Positions 13,260-24,509 of a DNA stretch of 64,000 bases are shown here, piece by piece. Within the stretch, counting starts at the first letter, position 1. Each line of letters opens with the position of its first letter. The position numbers and the translations under genes are program-made. This stretch comes from Rahnella bruchi (lineage in GTDB: Bacteria; Pseudomonadota; Gammaproteobacteria; Enterobacterales; Enterobacteriaceae): positions 1 through 64,000 of the forward strand of contig NZ_QZWI01000019.1 in assembly GCF_003614975.1 (NCBI RefSeq). The letters are read 5' to 3'. The notes below the pieces were generated by a model. The model was not told the DNA's origin. It saw only the letters and a list, made by a program, of their open reading frames with translations, and ran no database searches.

Positions 13260-14264
13260 ATGGTTGAATCCTTTCGTCCCCTGCGCGGGGCCAGTAATCC
13301 GCACATCCAGACGCTGTTACCACGACTGGTGCGTCGGCATGCAAAACTTAAACCTCACTGGCAAAGACTCGATACGCCGGACGGCGATTTCCTGGATTTA
13401 GCCTGGAGCGAAGACCCGGAAAAGGCGCGTCATAAACCACGCATGATCTTGTTTCACGGGCTGGAAGGCAGCTTTTACAGCCCGTACGCCCACGGTTTAT
13501 TGCAGGCATGGAAAGACAAAGGCTGGCTCGGCGTGGTGATGCACTTTCGCGGATGCAGTGGCGAACCGAATAAACTTCAGCGGATTTATCATTCCGGGGA
13601 AACCGAAGATGCGCGCTTTTTCATTCGCTGGCTCAATGAAACCTATGGCGAAGCACCAACCGGTGCCGTCGGCGTTTCGCTGGGCGGAAATATGCTGGCC
13701 TGTTATCTCGGCCAGGAAGGCGAAAATTGCACGCTCAAAGCGGCTGTTGTGGTGTCTGCACCGCTGATGCTGGAACCTTGTGCCTACCGGCTGGAACAGG
13801 GTTCATCGCGAATTTATCAGCGTTATCTGCTCGATCAGCTCAAAGGCAATGCCTCGCGCAAACTGGCAAAATATCCGGGAACACTTCCCGTCACGCTGGC
13901 GCAGCTCAAAGCCATGCGTCGCATTCGTGATTTCGACGACGCCATCACTTCAAAAGCGCACGGCTTTACCGATGCGCTGGATTATTACCGCCGTTGCAGT
14001 GGTATGCCGCTGCTGGCGCAGGTCAGAACGCCGTTACTGATTATCCACGCCAAAGACGATCCGTTCATGACGCCGGACGTCATCCCAAAAGCCGAAGATT
14101 TGCCGGAGTGTGTGGAATATCAGCTGACGGAGCACGGCGGGCATGTCGGCTTTGTTTCCGGGAGCCTGCGTCATCCGAAAATGTGGCTGGAACAGCGCAT
14201 TCCGGCCTGGATCGCCCCGCATTTAGAACCAACGACCGAACTTAAAAAGGAAGCATTGTTGTGA
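13260..14264 (+). CDS. yheT: YheT family alpha/beta hydrolase
   Basis: A 334-residue predicted hydrolase with a central alpha/beta fold. The nucleophile elbow GVSLGGN (near residue 141), the acid in HAKDDPF (about 267) and the histidine in EHGGHVGF (about 294) form a plausible Ser-Asp-His triad. The block [18 protein letters not shown] matches the E. coli protein. The natural substrate is unknown to me. The stop overlaps the yheU start, so the two are translationally coupled. Confidence 0.93.
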   Translation: MVESFRPLRGASNPHIQTLLPRLVRRHAKLKPHWQRLDTPDGDFLDLAWSEDPEKARHKPRMILFHGLEGSFYSPYAHGLLQAWKDKGWLGVVMHFRGCSGEPNKLQRIYHSGETEDARFFIRWLNETYGEAPTGAVGVSLGGNMLACYLGQEGENCTLKAAVVVSAPLMLEPCAYRLEQGSSRIYQRYLLDQLKGNASRKLAKYPGTLPVTLAQLKAMRRIRDFDDAITSKAHGFTDALDYYRRCSGMPLLAQVRTPLLIIHAKDDPFMTPDVIPKAEDLPECVEYQLTEHGGHVGFVSGSLRHPKMWLEQRIPAWIAPHLEPTTELKKEALL

Positions 14265-14506
14265 TTATTCCCTGGCAGGATCTGGACGCCGAACTGCTCA
14301 CAAGCGTGGTGGAATCCTTCGTACTGCGCGAAGGCACCGACTACGGCGAGCAGGAACGTTCTCTGGAGCAAAAAGTCGATGACGTGAAACGCCAGCTGAA
14401 AAGCGGCGAGATCGTGCTGGTCTGGTCAGAATTGCATGAAACCCTGAACATTATGCCCCGCGGCCAGTTTCGCGCCGGACAGGAAGAAGTGCCGCAGGAT
14501 TGGTAG
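14261..14506 (+). CDS. yheU: YheU family protein
   Basis: A small 81-residue conserved protein, starting with GTG. The start is supported by [13 protein letters not shown], the family N-terminus, and by a GTGA overlap with the yheT stop. The conserved core is [20 protein letters not shown] and [15 protein letters not shown]. The C-terminus is about nine residues longer than in E. coli (72). No function is established. It probably belongs to a yheT-yheU-prkB transcript, although a gap of about 140 bases precedes prkB. Confidence 0.93.
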   Translation: MIIPWQDLDAELLTSVVESFVLREGTDYGEQERSLEQKVDDVKRQLKSGEIVLVWSELHETLNIMPRGQFRAGQEEVPQDW

Positions 14507-14648
14507 GCTCGATCTAAAAAGGCATTCAGACAGCCTGTCCCTCTTAGAATAATTATGGTAACAATGGGATTAATTATGCGCTTTGTTTTCGCCAATTTTG
14601 CGGGGATTCGGCATTAATCTGGCGTGACGTTATGGAGTAAGACCGACT

Positions 14649-15518
14649 ATGTCAGCAAAACATCCTGTCATTGCAGTTACCGGCTCCAGCGGAGCAGGTA
14701 CCACTACTACCAGCCTGGCATTCCGTAAAATATTTCAGCAGCTTGGCCTGCGTGCGGCTGAGCTGGAAGGCGACAGCTTCCACCATTTCACTCGTCCGGA
14801 AATGGATGCGGCGATCCGTAAGGCGCGCGACCTCGGTCGTCATATCAGCTATTTCGGGCCGGAAGCCAACGACTTTGGTCTGCTGGAAAAAAGTTTTATC
14901 GAATACGGTAAAACCGGTACCGGCCGTTCGCGCAAGTATCTGCATACTTATGACGAAGCCGTTCCCTACAATCAGGTGCCGGGCACCTTTACGCCGTGGC
15001 AGGCGCTGCCAGAACCGACAGATATTCTTTTCTATGAAGGGCTGCACGGCGGCGTCGTCGCGGACAAAATTGACGTTGCGGCGCAGGTCGATTTACTGGT
15101 CGGCGTGGTCCCTATCGTCAACCTTGAGTGGATCCAGAAGTTGGTGCGCGACACCGGCGAGCGCGGACATTCCCGTGAAGCGGTGATGGATTCCGTCGTC
15201 CGTTCGATGGATGACTACATCAGTTACATCACGCCGCAGTTTTCCCGCACGCATATCAACTTCCAGCGTGTGCCGACTATCGATACTTCGAACCCATTTG
15301 CCGCAAAAGCCATTCCTTCCCTTGATGAGAGCTTTGTGGTGATTCACTTCCAGGGGCTGGATGATATTGATTTTCCGTATCTGCTGGCGATGTTACAGGG
15401 GTCGTTCATCTCGCATATCAAAACGCTGGTGGTACCGGGCGGGAAGATGGGACTGGCAATGGAGCTGATTATGGCGCCGCTGGTGCAGCGCCTGATGGAA
15501 GGGAAAAAGATCGAATAA
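14649..15518 (+). CDS. prkB: Phosphoribulokinase-like protein PrkB
   Basis: A 289-residue P-loop kinase, MSAKHPVIAVTGSSGAGTTT at the N-terminus, with the GSSGAGTT nucleotide-binding loop at residues 12-19. It resembles phosphoribulokinase of the Calvin cycle, but there is no RuBisCO in this neighbourhood, so its substrate in enterobacteria is unclear. Further conserved blocks are EGDSFHHFTRPEMDAAIR and FYEGLHGGVV. It converges with the amidohydrolase gene, with only five bases between the stops and no visible terminator. Confidence 0.94.
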   Translation: MSAKHPVIAVTGSSGAGTTTTSLAFRKIFQQLGLRAAELEGDSFHHFTRPEMDAAIRKARDLGRHISYFGPEANDFGLLEKSFIEYGKTGTGRSRKYLHTYDEAVPYNQVPGTFTPWQALPEPTDILFYEGLHGGVVADKIDVAAQVDLLVGVVPIVNLEWIQKLVRDTGERGHSREAVMDSVVRSMDDYISYITPQFSRTHINFQRVPTIDTSNPFAAKAIPSLDESFVVIHFQGLDDIDFPYLLAMLQGSFISHIKTLVVPGGKMGLAMELIMAPLVQRLMEGKKIE

Positions 15519-15523
15519 CGGAC

Positions 15524-16708
15524 TCAGGCGTCGTTCATCAGCAACTGACGGATAAACCCGACATGCAATGCGACGCCAATCTGAAGAGCCTCTTCATCCA
15601 GACGGAAGCGCGGGTTATGCACCCCATAAGTCGCACCGATTTTTTCATTCCCGCTGCCAATAAACAGAAAACATCCCGGCACTTTTTGCTGATAAGAAGA
15701 AAAATCTTCCCCGCCAAATAGCGGCTGAGTGACTTCGCACAGCGCCTGTGGCCCCAGCGTTTTTTCAATCACCTGACGCGCAATCGCGCAGGCCTCGGGA
15801 TGGTTATCGCCGTTCACATAGCCGCGCGTCCAGCGCAGTTCGTATGTCGCGCCATGCGCCGCCGTAATCCCTGAAATGATCTGCTCCATCACCAGCGGCA
15901 CCTGCTCGCGGACATTACTGTGATGTGTACGCAGCGTTCCGGCGAGTTTCACCCGCTCCGGAATGACGTTATAGCTTTCACCACTCTGGAAAGTGGCAAT
16001 GGTCAGCACCGGCACCTGAAGCGGATCAATACGACGCGCCACGACATTTTGCAGCGCAGTGACAACTTCCGCGCCAATCACCACCGGGTCGATACACAGA
16101 TGCGGCATGGAACCGTGCCCGCCTTTGCCGGTAATAGTGATATCGAAATTATCCGTGGAGGCGCAGAAAACGCCCTCTTTCAGCCCCACTTCGCCGGTCG
16201 GAGAATTTGGCATAACGTGCAGGCCGAAGATTTTCGCCACTCCGTCCAGCACGCCCAGATCCACCAATTCCTGCGCCCCCCCTGGCGGCACTTCTTCTGC
16301 ATGCTGGAAGATAAACCGCACCGAGCCATGTAACTCTGAGCGGCATTGAGTCAGCACTTTCGCAGCACCCAGCAGCATCGCCGTATGGGCATCATGCCCG
16401 CAGGCGTGCATCACGCCAGGCACGGTGGAACAGAAGGGTTCATCGTTCTCTTCCTGAATGGGTAACGCATCAATGTCTGCCCGCAGCGCGTACATCGGCC
16501 CCGGATGTGCCCCTTTCAGATCGGCAATCACGCTGTTGGGCGTCAGATGCGTCAGGATAAGACCGCCGAAACTTTCCAGCTGCTCTGTGATGTAGGCCGC
16601 CGTTTTATACTCCTGAAAAGAGAGCTCAGGATGGGCATGAATATGTCTGCGCCAGCGCAGAACGTCAGTTTTGACTTCAGCCAGCATTGCATCGAAATTA
16701 AAAGTCAT
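15524..16708 (-). CDS. M20 family metallo-amidohydrolase (N-acyl or conjugate amino-acid hydrolase)
   Basis: A 394-residue member of the M20D family that includes hippurate hydrolases, N-acetyl-amino-acid deacetylases and plant auxin-conjugate hydrolases. The metal-binding [12 protein letters not shown] lies near residue 105, [13 protein letters not shown] carries the catalytic glutamate near 142, and the dimerisation domain starts near 190 ([10 protein letters not shown]). I prefer the ATG one codon after a possible GTG because GAGGAAAA precedes it at normal spacing. It lies 15 bases after the MFS gene, so the two likely form one transcript. The exact substrate cannot be read from sequence. 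Confidence 0.87.
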   Translation of the reverse strand: MTFNFDAMLAEVKTDVLRWRRHIHAHPELSFQEYKTAAYITEQLESFGGLILTHLTPNSVIADLKGAHPGPMYALRADIDALPIQEENDEPFCSTVPGVMHACGHDAHTAMLLGAAKVLTQCRSELHGSVRFIFQHAEEVPPGGAQELVDLGVLDGVAKIFGLHVMPNSPTGEVGLKEGVFCASTDNFDITITGKGGHGSMPHLCIDPVVIGAEVVTALQNVVARRIDPLQVPVLTIATFQSGESYNVIPERVKLAGTLRTHHSNVREQVPLVMEQIISGITAAHGATYELRWTRGYVNGDNHPEACAIARQVIEKTLGPQALCEVTQPLFGGEDFSSYQQKVPGCFLFIGSGNEKIGATYGVHNPRFRLDEEALQIGVALHVGFIRQLLMNDA

Positions 16709-16723
16709 CACTCTTTTCCTCAG

Positions 16724-17914
16724 TTAAGCCACATCGCGCATTGGCGCACGAGGTTTCATTGCCAGCGGCAGGATAGCCAGACCGGCCACCACCATCGCCA
16801 GCGCCAGAAATACAAACGTAGAAAGGTAACCATGGCTGGCAGTGATGAGATATCCCATCGCAATCGGCGCCACAAATCCGCCAAGGGTTCCGCCGGTATT
16901 AATGATCCCCATCGCTGCGCCCATAACGTCAGAAGGCAGGCGCTTCATTGGCAACGTAAAGACAGTCACAAAGGACGCCATCAGGAAAACGTAGCCGAGG
17001 AACAGGAACAGTCCGGCCGTGACCGCCGATGACGACGTAAAGACCAGCCAGATGCATAACGCGCTGAGCAGTGCGCAGCAGAAAATCACTTTCGGCTCTT
17101 TGCCCTGCATATAACGCCCGACCAGCCAGCCGGTCGCCAGTGAAGATATCCAGATACCCAGTCCGCCGGTGGCAACCACCAGACCCGACACATCAAGTGA
17201 CATACCGCGCTGCTGCACCAGATATTTTGGCAACCATGCCATCAGACCGTATGACGGAATATTGATACAGAAAATCGAGACAAACAGCAGCAGGACAATC
17301 GGGTTGGTCAGCAGATCGCGATAACTGGTTTTCACCCCCGCACTGATTTCCGCTTTTGGAGGGTTGGGCACCAAAATCACAATCGCGGCGGCAATGGCAA
17401 ACGCCAGTAATCCGAGAATGGAGAAAGAACCGCGCCAGCCAAGGTGATCAAGACTGTACACCGCAATCAGCGGCCCGGCAGTCATCGCCAGTCCGGCTGA
17501 AGACAACAGAATCGACTGCGCAAAGGTGCGCTGCTCAACCGCAAAGTTGGTGACCACAGCTTTGGCGCAGGATGCGGGATAACCCGAATGACCGACCCCG
17601 GAAAGAAAACGGAAGGTCACCAGCAGTCCCAGGCTAAAGCCCAGCGCCCCGAAGCACAGCGCGAAGCCACCCAGCAGGAACAGCGACATACCGAGCACTT
17701 TTTTATAGCCGAACCTGTCATTCAGCCACCCCGCGGGGATCTGAAACAGTGAATAAGCCAGGAAGAAAATTCCGGTGATATATCCCAGCTGTTCAGGTTG
17801 CAGATTAAACTCACGTTCAATCGGCAGTAATGCAAAGCCCATAACCGTTTTGTCGATATACACCACGGCATAGCCGACAAATAGCAGGAAGATCATCAGG
17901 GAACGACTTTTCAT
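16724..17914 (-). CDS. Major facilitator superfamily transporter
   Basis: A 396-residue inner-membrane carrier with about twelve transmembrane segments. The MFS loop 2-3 signature is readable as GWLNDRFGYKKVLG near residue 62, and the N-terminus VGYAVVYIDKTVMGFALLPI resembles anion:cation symporter-type (ACS/GudP-like) transporters. It precedes the amidohydrolase in a probable two-gene operon and is divergent from the LysR regulator. This suggests import of the compound that the amidohydrolase cleaves. That link is inferred from gene order only. Confidence 0.88.
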   Translation of the reverse strand: MKSRSLMIFLLFVGYAVVYIDKTVMGFALLPIEREFNLQPEQLGYITGIFFLAYSLFQIPAGWLNDRFGYKKVLGMSLFLLGGFALCFGALGFSLGLLVTFRFLSGVGHSGYPASCAKAVVTNFAVEQRTFAQSILLSSAGLAMTAGPLIAVYSLDHLGWRGSFSILGLLAFAIAAAIVILVPNPPKAEISAGVKTSYRDLLTNPIVLLLFVSIFCINIPSYGLMAWLPKYLVQQRGMSLDVSGLVVATGGLGIWISSLATGWLVGRYMQGKEPKVIFCCALLSALCIWLVFTSSSAVTAGLFLFLGYVFLMASFVTVFTLPMKRLPSDVMGAAMGIINTGGTLGGFVAPIAMGYLITASHGYLSTFVFLALAMVVAGLAILPLAMKPRAPMRDVA

Positions 17915-17975
17915 AGCGGATATCCCTTTTTGTTATCACTACGCCAGAGATTCACCCTGTCGGGCAAAAGATAAA

Positions 17976-17988
17976 ATGCGACACGCAT
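17976..17988. promoter_or_regulatory. Candidate LysR-type operator palindrome
   Basis: The perfect inverted repeat ATGCG-ACA-CGCAT lies in the 192-base gap between the divergent MFS and LysR genes, 62 bases upstream of the MFS start. Dyads of this kind are where LysR regulators of adjacent operons usually bind. It is not an exact T-N11-A box, so the assignment is tentative. Confidence 0.4.
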
Positions 17989-18106
17989 CACGTAATCAAC
18001 TGAATAACAACGCATTATTATTGAGTTACTGACGCTATCAGCTTTACAGCGCGGCCATAAGATGCAATTTTTAGGCGGGTGATGCTTTTTACTGATAGGG
18101 ATCGAA

Positions 18107-19018
18107 GTGCGCTATTTGCCGAAATTACAGCAACTGAAGGTTTTCCAGCAGGTTATACGCAGTGGCAGCATTCGCGGCGCGGCGCGGGCGATGGGGCAAT
18201 CGCAGCCAGCGGTCAGCCGGACATTACGTGAACTGGAACAAGCGCTCGATACTCAGCTGATTGTGCGCGGCCATCAGGGGATGGCGCTGACCGAAACGGG
18301 GCGGGCGTTTTCCCGCCGGATGCAGTTTATTCTCGAAGAACTCGAGCGAGCCGCCGATGAAATACGCCAGATTGACCAGTATTCTCAGGGTTCTGTTGCC
18401 ATCGGATTATCCTCTCTGCTGGCGCTGACGGTTCTGCCAGGTCTGACCGGTGAATTCAAGGCGCAGTTTCCGCAGTCCAAACTGCTCATCAAAGAGGGAC
18501 AACTCTCGACGTTGTTGCCCGCGCTGCGTGAAGGGAAACTGGATTTTGCGGTCGGTACCGCCGGACCGGGATTACCGCTGGAAGATCTGGTGCGTGAACC
18601 CTTGTTCAGCGCGCCTTTCGGCGTTATCGCCCGGTGCGGGCATCCGCTGGCAGGTGCCACCACGCTTGAGGAATTACAGGACGCACGCTGGCTGTTACCC
18701 GAAACGGATATGGGGTATTACCAGCAAATCAGGCTGTCGATGGGAGGATTTCATCAGCAGGCAGCAGAAATGCCGGTGCATACTGATTCGGTGGTGTGCG
18801 GGCTGAATATAGTGTTGCAGACTGATTATCTGACTATTGTGGCGCGGGCGATGAAAGCGCCATTCGGACTGGAAGACAAATTGTGTCTGCTCAATATCGA
18901 CGCCCTCCCGCAGGCGGAGTATTGCGTGCTTTACTCGCAAAAATCGCCGCTGACGTTTGCCGCGCGACGATTTTTGGATTTACTGCGCAACCAGTGCCAG
19001 TCCTACGACTGGTCATGA
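18107..19018 (+). CDS. LysR family transcriptional regulator
   Basis: A 303-residue regulator. The helix-turn-helix covers about residues 5-62 (LKVFQQVIRSGSIRGAARAM, GQSQPAVSRTLRELEQAL) and the C-terminal part is the LysR substrate-binding domain. It starts with GTG, preceded by AGGGA at good spacing; a nearby upstream ATG is in another frame. It is transcribed away from the MFS-amidohydrolase pair and is probably its regulator. The inducer is unknown. Its stop is two bases from the converging yhfA stop. Confidence 0.9.
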   Translation: MRYLPKLQQLKVFQQVIRSGSIRGAARAMGQSQPAVSRTLRELEQALDTQLIVRGHQGMALTETGRAFSRRMQFILEELERAADEIRQIDQYSQGSVAIGLSSLLALTVLPGLTGEFKAQFPQSKLLIKEGQLSTLLPALREGKLDFAVGTAGPGLPLEDLVREPLFSAPFGVIARCGHPLAGATTLEELQDARWLLPETDMGYYQQIRLSMGGFHQQAAEMPVHTDSVVCGLNIVLQTDYLTIVARAMKAPFGLEDKLCLLNIDALPQAEYCVLYSQKSPLTFAARRFLDLLRNQCQSYDWS

Positions 19019-19019
19019 T

Positions 19020-19427
19020 TTATTCGACGCTTAACACTTCGAAGCTGTGAGTAATCGTTGCCGCTTTGCCGAGCATCAGTGAAACCGAGCAATATTTTTC
19101 GGCTGACAGGCTGACCGCACGCTCCACAATTTTATCGTTCAGGTCTTTTCCGGTGACGATAAAATGCAGGTTGATGTGCGTGAACAGGCGCGGTGCTTCT
19201 TCGCGGCGCTGTGAAGTCAGTTTCACTTCGCAGTCCCGCACGTCGTTGCGGCCTTTTTGCAATATAGACACCACATCAATGGCGCTGCAACCGCCTGCGG
19301 ACATCAGTAACATTTCCATCGGGCTCGGTGCTTTATCGCCCGCATTGCCATCCATAGTAATCTGATGGCCTGAAGCTGATTCCCCTAAAAACGTCAGCCC
19401 TTCTACCCATTTTACGCGTGCGTGCAT
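19020..19427 (-). CDS. yhfA: OsmC/YhfA family protein
   Basis: A 135-residue OsmC-like protein, MHARVKWVEGLTFLGESASG onward, close in length to E. coli YhfA (134). The family has a redox-active cysteine pair: one is in SAGGCSAIDVVSILQKGR (near residue 47) and the second in EKYCSVSLML (near 112). OsmC relatives reduce organic peroxides, but YhfA itself has no firm role. As in E. coli it is divergent from crp. Confidence 0.93.
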   Translation of the reverse strand: MHARVKWVEGLTFLGESASGHQITMDGNAGDKAPSPMEMLLMSAGGCSAIDVVSILQKGRNDVRDCEVKLTSQRREEAPRLFTHINLHFIVTGKDLNDKIVERAVSLSAEKYCSVSLMLGKAATITHSFEVLSVE

Positions 19428-19790
19428 GTCATATTCTCCCGGTGAATAAATTCGTCAAACTTTCCCCTCAGACTACCCTTTCACCCAAAATCTGGCAACG
19501 TAACCCGATCGCCATCATGCTGAAGCGAGACAACAGAAGACAGCATTGCAAACCTGTGCTACAAACAAAGCCGAAACATACTTTCCAGTGAATTGCGGTG
19601 ACGGTTTTCGCGGTTTAAGAACAGAACCCACGGTGATAACGGCAATAATCAGGCTGTTTCACTCCGACACCCGCTTGCAGCATTTCTGGGGAGTTATATG
19701 CTGAAAGGGCGCTTTTGATTTTGAAGTGCCATACAGGGAACTCTGAGCCCTGTGATTTTGGGCAGCGATAACAACAGAGGATAATAGCAA
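19428..19790. promoter_or_regulatory. yhfA-crp intergenic region and crp leader
   Basis: This 363-base gap separates divergent yhfA and crp and must hold both promoters. In E. coli the same gap has CRP sites for autoregulation, but I could not pick out an unambiguous TGTGA-N6-TCACA box here. A six-pair stem ACAGGG / CCCTGT (19733-19753) lies about 40 bases upstream of the crp start. The sequence AGAGGATAA before the start is shared with E. coli crp. I see no gene in the gap. Confidence 0.6.
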
Positions 19791-20423
19791 ATGGTTCTCG
19801 GCAAGCCACAAACAGACCCGACTCTTGAATGGTTCCTGTCTCACTGTCATATACATAAGTATCCTTCTAAAAGTACGCTGATTCACCAAGGTGAAAAAGC
19901 CGAAACGCTTTACTACATCGTGAAAGGGTCAGTTGCTGTCCTTATCAAGGATGAAGAAGGCAAAGAAATGATACTGTCCTACCTTAACCAAGGTGACTTC
20001 ATCGGCGAGCTGGGACTCTTCGAAGAAGGTCAGGAACGTAGTGCGTGGGTTCGTGCAAAAACTGCCTGTGAAGTGGCTGAAATTTCGTATAAAAAATTCC
20101 GCCAGCTGATTCAGGTTAACCCGGATATTCTGATGCGTCTTTCCGCGCAGATGGCAAACCGTCTGCAAGTGACGTCAGAGAAAGTCGGCAACCTTGCCTT
20201 CCTCGACGTAACAGGCCGTATCGCTCAAACTCTGCTTAATCTGGCTAAACAGCCTGATGCGATGACCCATCCGGACGGGATGCAAATCAAGATCACTCGT
20301 CAGGAAATCGGCCAAATCGTCGGTTGTTCACGTGAAACAGTCGGACGAATTCTCAAAATGCTGGAAGATCAGAGTTTGATCTCCGCACACGGTAAAACGA
20401 TTGTCGTTTACGGCACACGTTAA
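19791..20423 (+). CDS. crp: cAMP receptor protein (catabolite activator)
   Basis: The 210-residue global regulator CRP, near identical to E. coli. The cyclic-nucleotide domain includes [20 protein letters not shown], which carries the Glu, Arg and Ser that bind cAMP (near residues 72-83). The recognition helix lies in the HTH reading [20 protein letters not shown] (about 171-190). It binds TGTGA-N6-TCACA sites as a dimer and contacts RNA polymerase. It has the expected length and is followed directly by a strong terminator. Confidence 0.99.
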   Translation: MVLGKPQTDPTLEWFLSHCHIHKYPSKSTLIHQGEKAETLYYIVKGSVAVLIKDEEGKEMILSYLNQGDFIGELGLFEEGQERSAWVRAKTACEVAEISYKKFRQLIQVNPDILMRLSAQMANRLQVTSEKVGNLAFLDVTGRIAQTLLNLAKQPDAMTHPDGMQIKITRQEIGQIVGCSRETVGRILKMLEDQSLISAHGKTIVVYGTR

Positions 20424-20436
20424 TCCATTAAAAATT

Positions 20437-20468
20437 GGCGCGGCAGAACACTGTCGCGCCTTTTTTTT
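20437..20468 (+). terminator. Terminator after crp
   Basis: The stem GGCGCGGCAG / CTGTCGCGCC (ten positions, one G-T pair) with an AACA loop is followed by eight T. It begins 14 bases after the crp stop and separates crp from yhfK. Confidence 0.93.
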
Positions 20469-20484
20469 GGGCTAATCTTTACCC

Positions 20485-22560
20485 ATGACGCTATGGCGAA
20501 GACTGTTTTACCATCCGGAAGTTAACTACGCGCTGCGCCAGACGCTGGTGTTGTGCCTGCCTGTTGGTATCTGCTGGATGTTCGGCAGCCTGCAAATGGG
20601 CCTGCTGTTCTCTCTTTGTCCTGCCTGCTGCAACGTCGCGGGTCTGGATACCCCACACAAACGCTTTTTCAAACGCCTGATCGTCGGTGGCTCGCTGTTT
20701 GCCGTAAGCAGCATTCTGTTGCAAGTGATGCTGGAAAGCTGGCACATTCCCCTGCCACTCATCATGCTCTCGCTGGCGTTACTGCTGGGCGTGACCGGCG
20801 AAATCAGCCCGCTTCATGCACGGCTGTTGCCCGGCGCACTGGTCGCGACCATCTTCACGCTGAGTATGGTCGGCGTGCGCCCGATGTGGCAGGCGCCGGT
20901 GCTTTTCGCCGCAGGCACCGCCTGGTATGGTTTATTCAACTGGGCGTGGTTTCGTATTTCCAAAGAACAACCGATGCGCGAAACCCTCAGCCAGCTCTAT
21001 CTGCAACTCGCGGATTACTTCGAAGCGAAATACAGCCTGCTGACGCAACATACCGACCCGGAAACGGCTTTACCGCCGCTGCTGACGCGCCAGCAGAAGG
21101 TCATCGACCTGATTGCCCTGCTTTATCAGCAACTGCACATGCTGCCGCAGCACGGACATCATCATCACCATAAGCGGCTGTTCCAGCGTTTTCAGGTGGC
21201 ACTCGATTTGCAGGAACACATCACAGTGAGCCTGCATCAGCCGGAAGAAGTGCAGAAACTGGTCGAAGAAAGCCACGCCGAAGCGGTTATCCGCCGCAAT
21301 GCCCAGGTGATTTCCGCCCGTTTGCGCGTCATTGCCGACGACATTCTTTACCACCGTTTATCCGAGCGTTTTACGATGGCTAACGAACTGGCCGCGCTGG
21401 AGAAAATCGCCGCACGCAATCCGGAGAATCCGGTCGGCCAGTTTTGCTATTACCATTTCAGCCGCATTGCGCGACTTCTGCGGACACAACGTCCGCTGTA
21501 CCGCCGCGATCTGATGAACACTCAGCCCCGTTTGCCTTTCTGGCCTGCGCTGAAAAGTTATCTCTCGTTCAAATCCGCCGCGCTGCGCAACGCCGCACGT
21601 CTGGGGATCATTCTGGCGATTGGCAGCAGCCTTGGCCTGTTCTTTAATCTGCCAAAGCCTTACTGGATTTTGCTGACCATCATGCTGGTCAGTCAGAACG
21701 GCTATAACGCTACGCGCGTGCGTATCCAGCACCGTGCGCTGGGTACGCTGGCCGGATTGCTGATTGCCGCCGGATTACTGAAACTGGAATTACCCGAAGG
21801 CATCACGCTGATGTGTATGCTGGTCGTTACTTTGGTGTCGTATACGGTGCTGCGCAAAAACTACGGGCTGGCAATGGTCGGGATGACGGTCACGGCGGTG
21901 TACACACTACAACTGCTGGCGATGAACGGCGTGCATTTTCTGGTGCCGCGGCTGGTGGATACGCTGATAGGCTGCGCGCTGGCTTTCGGCGGCACCATCT
22001 GGTTGTGGCCGCAATGGCAAAGCGGATTACTGCGTCAGAATGCGCATCAGGCGCTGGAAACCTATCAGGATGCTATCCGCTTACTGCTTGAAGAAAATCC
22101 GGACACCTCGAAGCTCGCCTACACCCGTATGCAGGTCAATCAGGCGCACAACAAGCTCTTCACGTCGCTGAATCAGGCGATGCAGGAACCGGGGTTTAAC
22201 TCACATTATCTGGCGGATATGCGCCTGTGGGTGACCCACAGTCAGTTTATCGTCGAGCACATCAACGCCATGACTATTCTCGCCCGCGAGCACTACATGC
22301 TGCCGGAGAAGCTGGCAACAGAATATTTGCAGACCTGTGAAATTGCGTTGCAGAGCTGTCAGCAACGGCTGATGTATGACGGGCCGGGAAATGAGAACAC
22401 GCTGATCAATGCACCGGAACTCCATCCCGATATGCCGCTGACCGAAATGGAGCGCCATCTGCGGCGTGTGATTTCGCACCTCAGCGTGATGCATACCATT
22501 TCGTCACTGGCGTGGAAGCAGCGGCCCCATCATGGGATCTGGCTGACGCGGAAGGCGTGA
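20485..22560 (+). CDS. yhfK: FUSC/YccS family membrane protein YhfK
   Basis: A 691-residue inner-membrane protein with two clusters of hydrophobic helices (about residues 15-160 and 370-510) and soluble parts between and after them, the arrangement of the FUSC/aromatic-acid exporter-like family. Blocks such as LRQTLVLCLP, LFSLCPACCNVAGLDTPHKR and TVWLWPQWQSG-like sequences match E. coli YhfK. An HGHHHHHK run near residue 222 is not in the E. coli protein as I remember it. The transport substrate is unknown. It lies downstream of crp, as in E. coli. Confidence 0.92.
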   Translation: MTLWRRLFYHPEVNYALRQTLVLCLPVGICWMFGSLQMGLLFSLCPACCNVAGLDTPHKRFFKRLIVGGSLFAVSSILLQVMLESWHIPLPLIMLSLALLLGVTGEISPLHARLLPGALVATIFTLSMVGVRPMWQAPVLFAAGTAWYGLFNWAWFRISKEQPMRETLSQLYLQLADYFEAKYSLLTQHTDPETALPPLLTRQQKVIDLIALLYQQLHMLPQHGHHHHHKRLFQRFQVALDLQEHITVSLHQPEEVQKLVEESHAEAVIRRNAQVISARLRVIADDILYHRLSERFTMANELAALEKIAARNPENPVGQFCYYHFSRIARLLRTQRPLYRRDLMNTQPRLPFWPALKSYLSFKSAALRNAARLGIILAIGSSLGLFFNLPKPYWILLTIMLVSQNGYNATRVRIQHRALGTLAGLLIAAGLLKLELPEGITLMCMLVVTLVSYTVLRKNYGLAMVGMTVTAVYTLQLLAMNGVHFLVPRLVDTLIGCALAFGGTIWLWPQWQSGLLRQNAHQALETYQDAIRLLLEENPDTSKLAYTRMQVNQAHNKLFTSLNQAMQEPGFNSHYLADMRLWVTHSQFIVEHINAMTILAREHYMLPEKLATEYLQTCEIALQSCQQRLMYDGPGNENTLINAPELHPDMPLTEMERHLRRVISHLSVMHTISSLAWKQRPHHGIWLTRKA

Positions 22561-22567
22561 TTTATAA

Positions 22568-22592
22568 CTCCCTCCCCTGCGAAGGGAAGGAG
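22568..22592. terminator. Possible terminator hairpin between yhfK and argD
   Basis: CTCCCTCCC and GGGAAGGAG form a nine-base stem with one mismatch and a seven-base loop, between two converging genes. There is no long T tract on either side, so this is only a weak terminator candidate. Confidence 0.35.
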
Positions 22593-22595
22593 CAG

Positions 22596-23822
<1,227 letters not shown>

Positions 23823-23933
23823 TTACTGATATTGATGTGAAAATATAATCATAAAATATGCATAAAAAATCACAAACAGGCAAACAGAAATCGCACCTGA
23901 TGGGTAAGTAATTTTTTCAGTAGTATTAACTGA

Positions 23934-24509
23934 TTAGATTTTAAGGAAATTATCCAGAAGCTGATGCCCCTGCTCACTCAGGATACTTTCGGGATGGAAC
24001 TGAACCCCATGCAGCGGTAAGGTTTTGTGCATGATGCCCATAATTTCGTCGCGTTTGCCTTCACGCTCTGTCCACGCAGTGACATCAAAACAGTCCGGCA
24101 GCGTTTCAGGGGCGACCACCAGAGAATGGTAGCGGGTGACCGTCAGTGGGTTATTCAGGCCGACAAATACGCCCTGGCCGGTATGGCGGACCGGGGAGGT
24201 TTTACCGTGGATCGCCTGACGCGCCCGCACGATTTTTGCGCCAAATGCCTGCGCCATCACCTGATGACCAAGGCAAACGCCGAGGATCGGCAGGCTAGCG
24301 GAAAAATGAGTAATGGATTGCAGGGAAATACCCGCCTGATCCGGCGTGCAAGGGCCGGGAGAAATCACCAGGTGCGACGGCGCAAGTTGTTCAATATCAG
24401 TCAGCGTCAGCTGATCATTACGCATCACTTTCACCTCAGCGCCCAGTTCGCAAAAATATTGGTAGAGGTTGTAGGTGAATGAGTCGTAGTTGTCGATCAG
24501 CAGCAGCAT
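23934..24509 (-). CDS. pabA: Aminodeoxychorismate synthase, glutamine amidotransferase subunit
   Basis: A 191-residue class-I glutamine amidotransferase that supplies ammonia to PabB in p-aminobenzoate and folate synthesis. The catalytic triad is visible: Cys in [17 protein letters not shown] (near residue 79) and His-Glu in [13 protein letters not shown] near the C-terminus. The start at [19 protein letters not shown] is the family N-terminus; a longer in-frame start adds 12 residues. PabA rather than TrpG is argued by the neighbours fic and argD. Confidence 0.96.
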   Translation of the reverse strand: MLLLIDNYDSFTYNLYQYFCELGAEVKVMRNDQLTLTDIEQLAPSHLVISPGPCTPDQAGISLQSITHFSASLPILGVCLGHQVMAQAFGAKIVRARQAIHGKTSPVRHTGQGVFVGLNNPLTVTRYHSLVVAPETLPDCFDVTAWTEREGKRDEIMGIMHKTLPLHGVQFHPESILSEQGHQLLDNFLKI

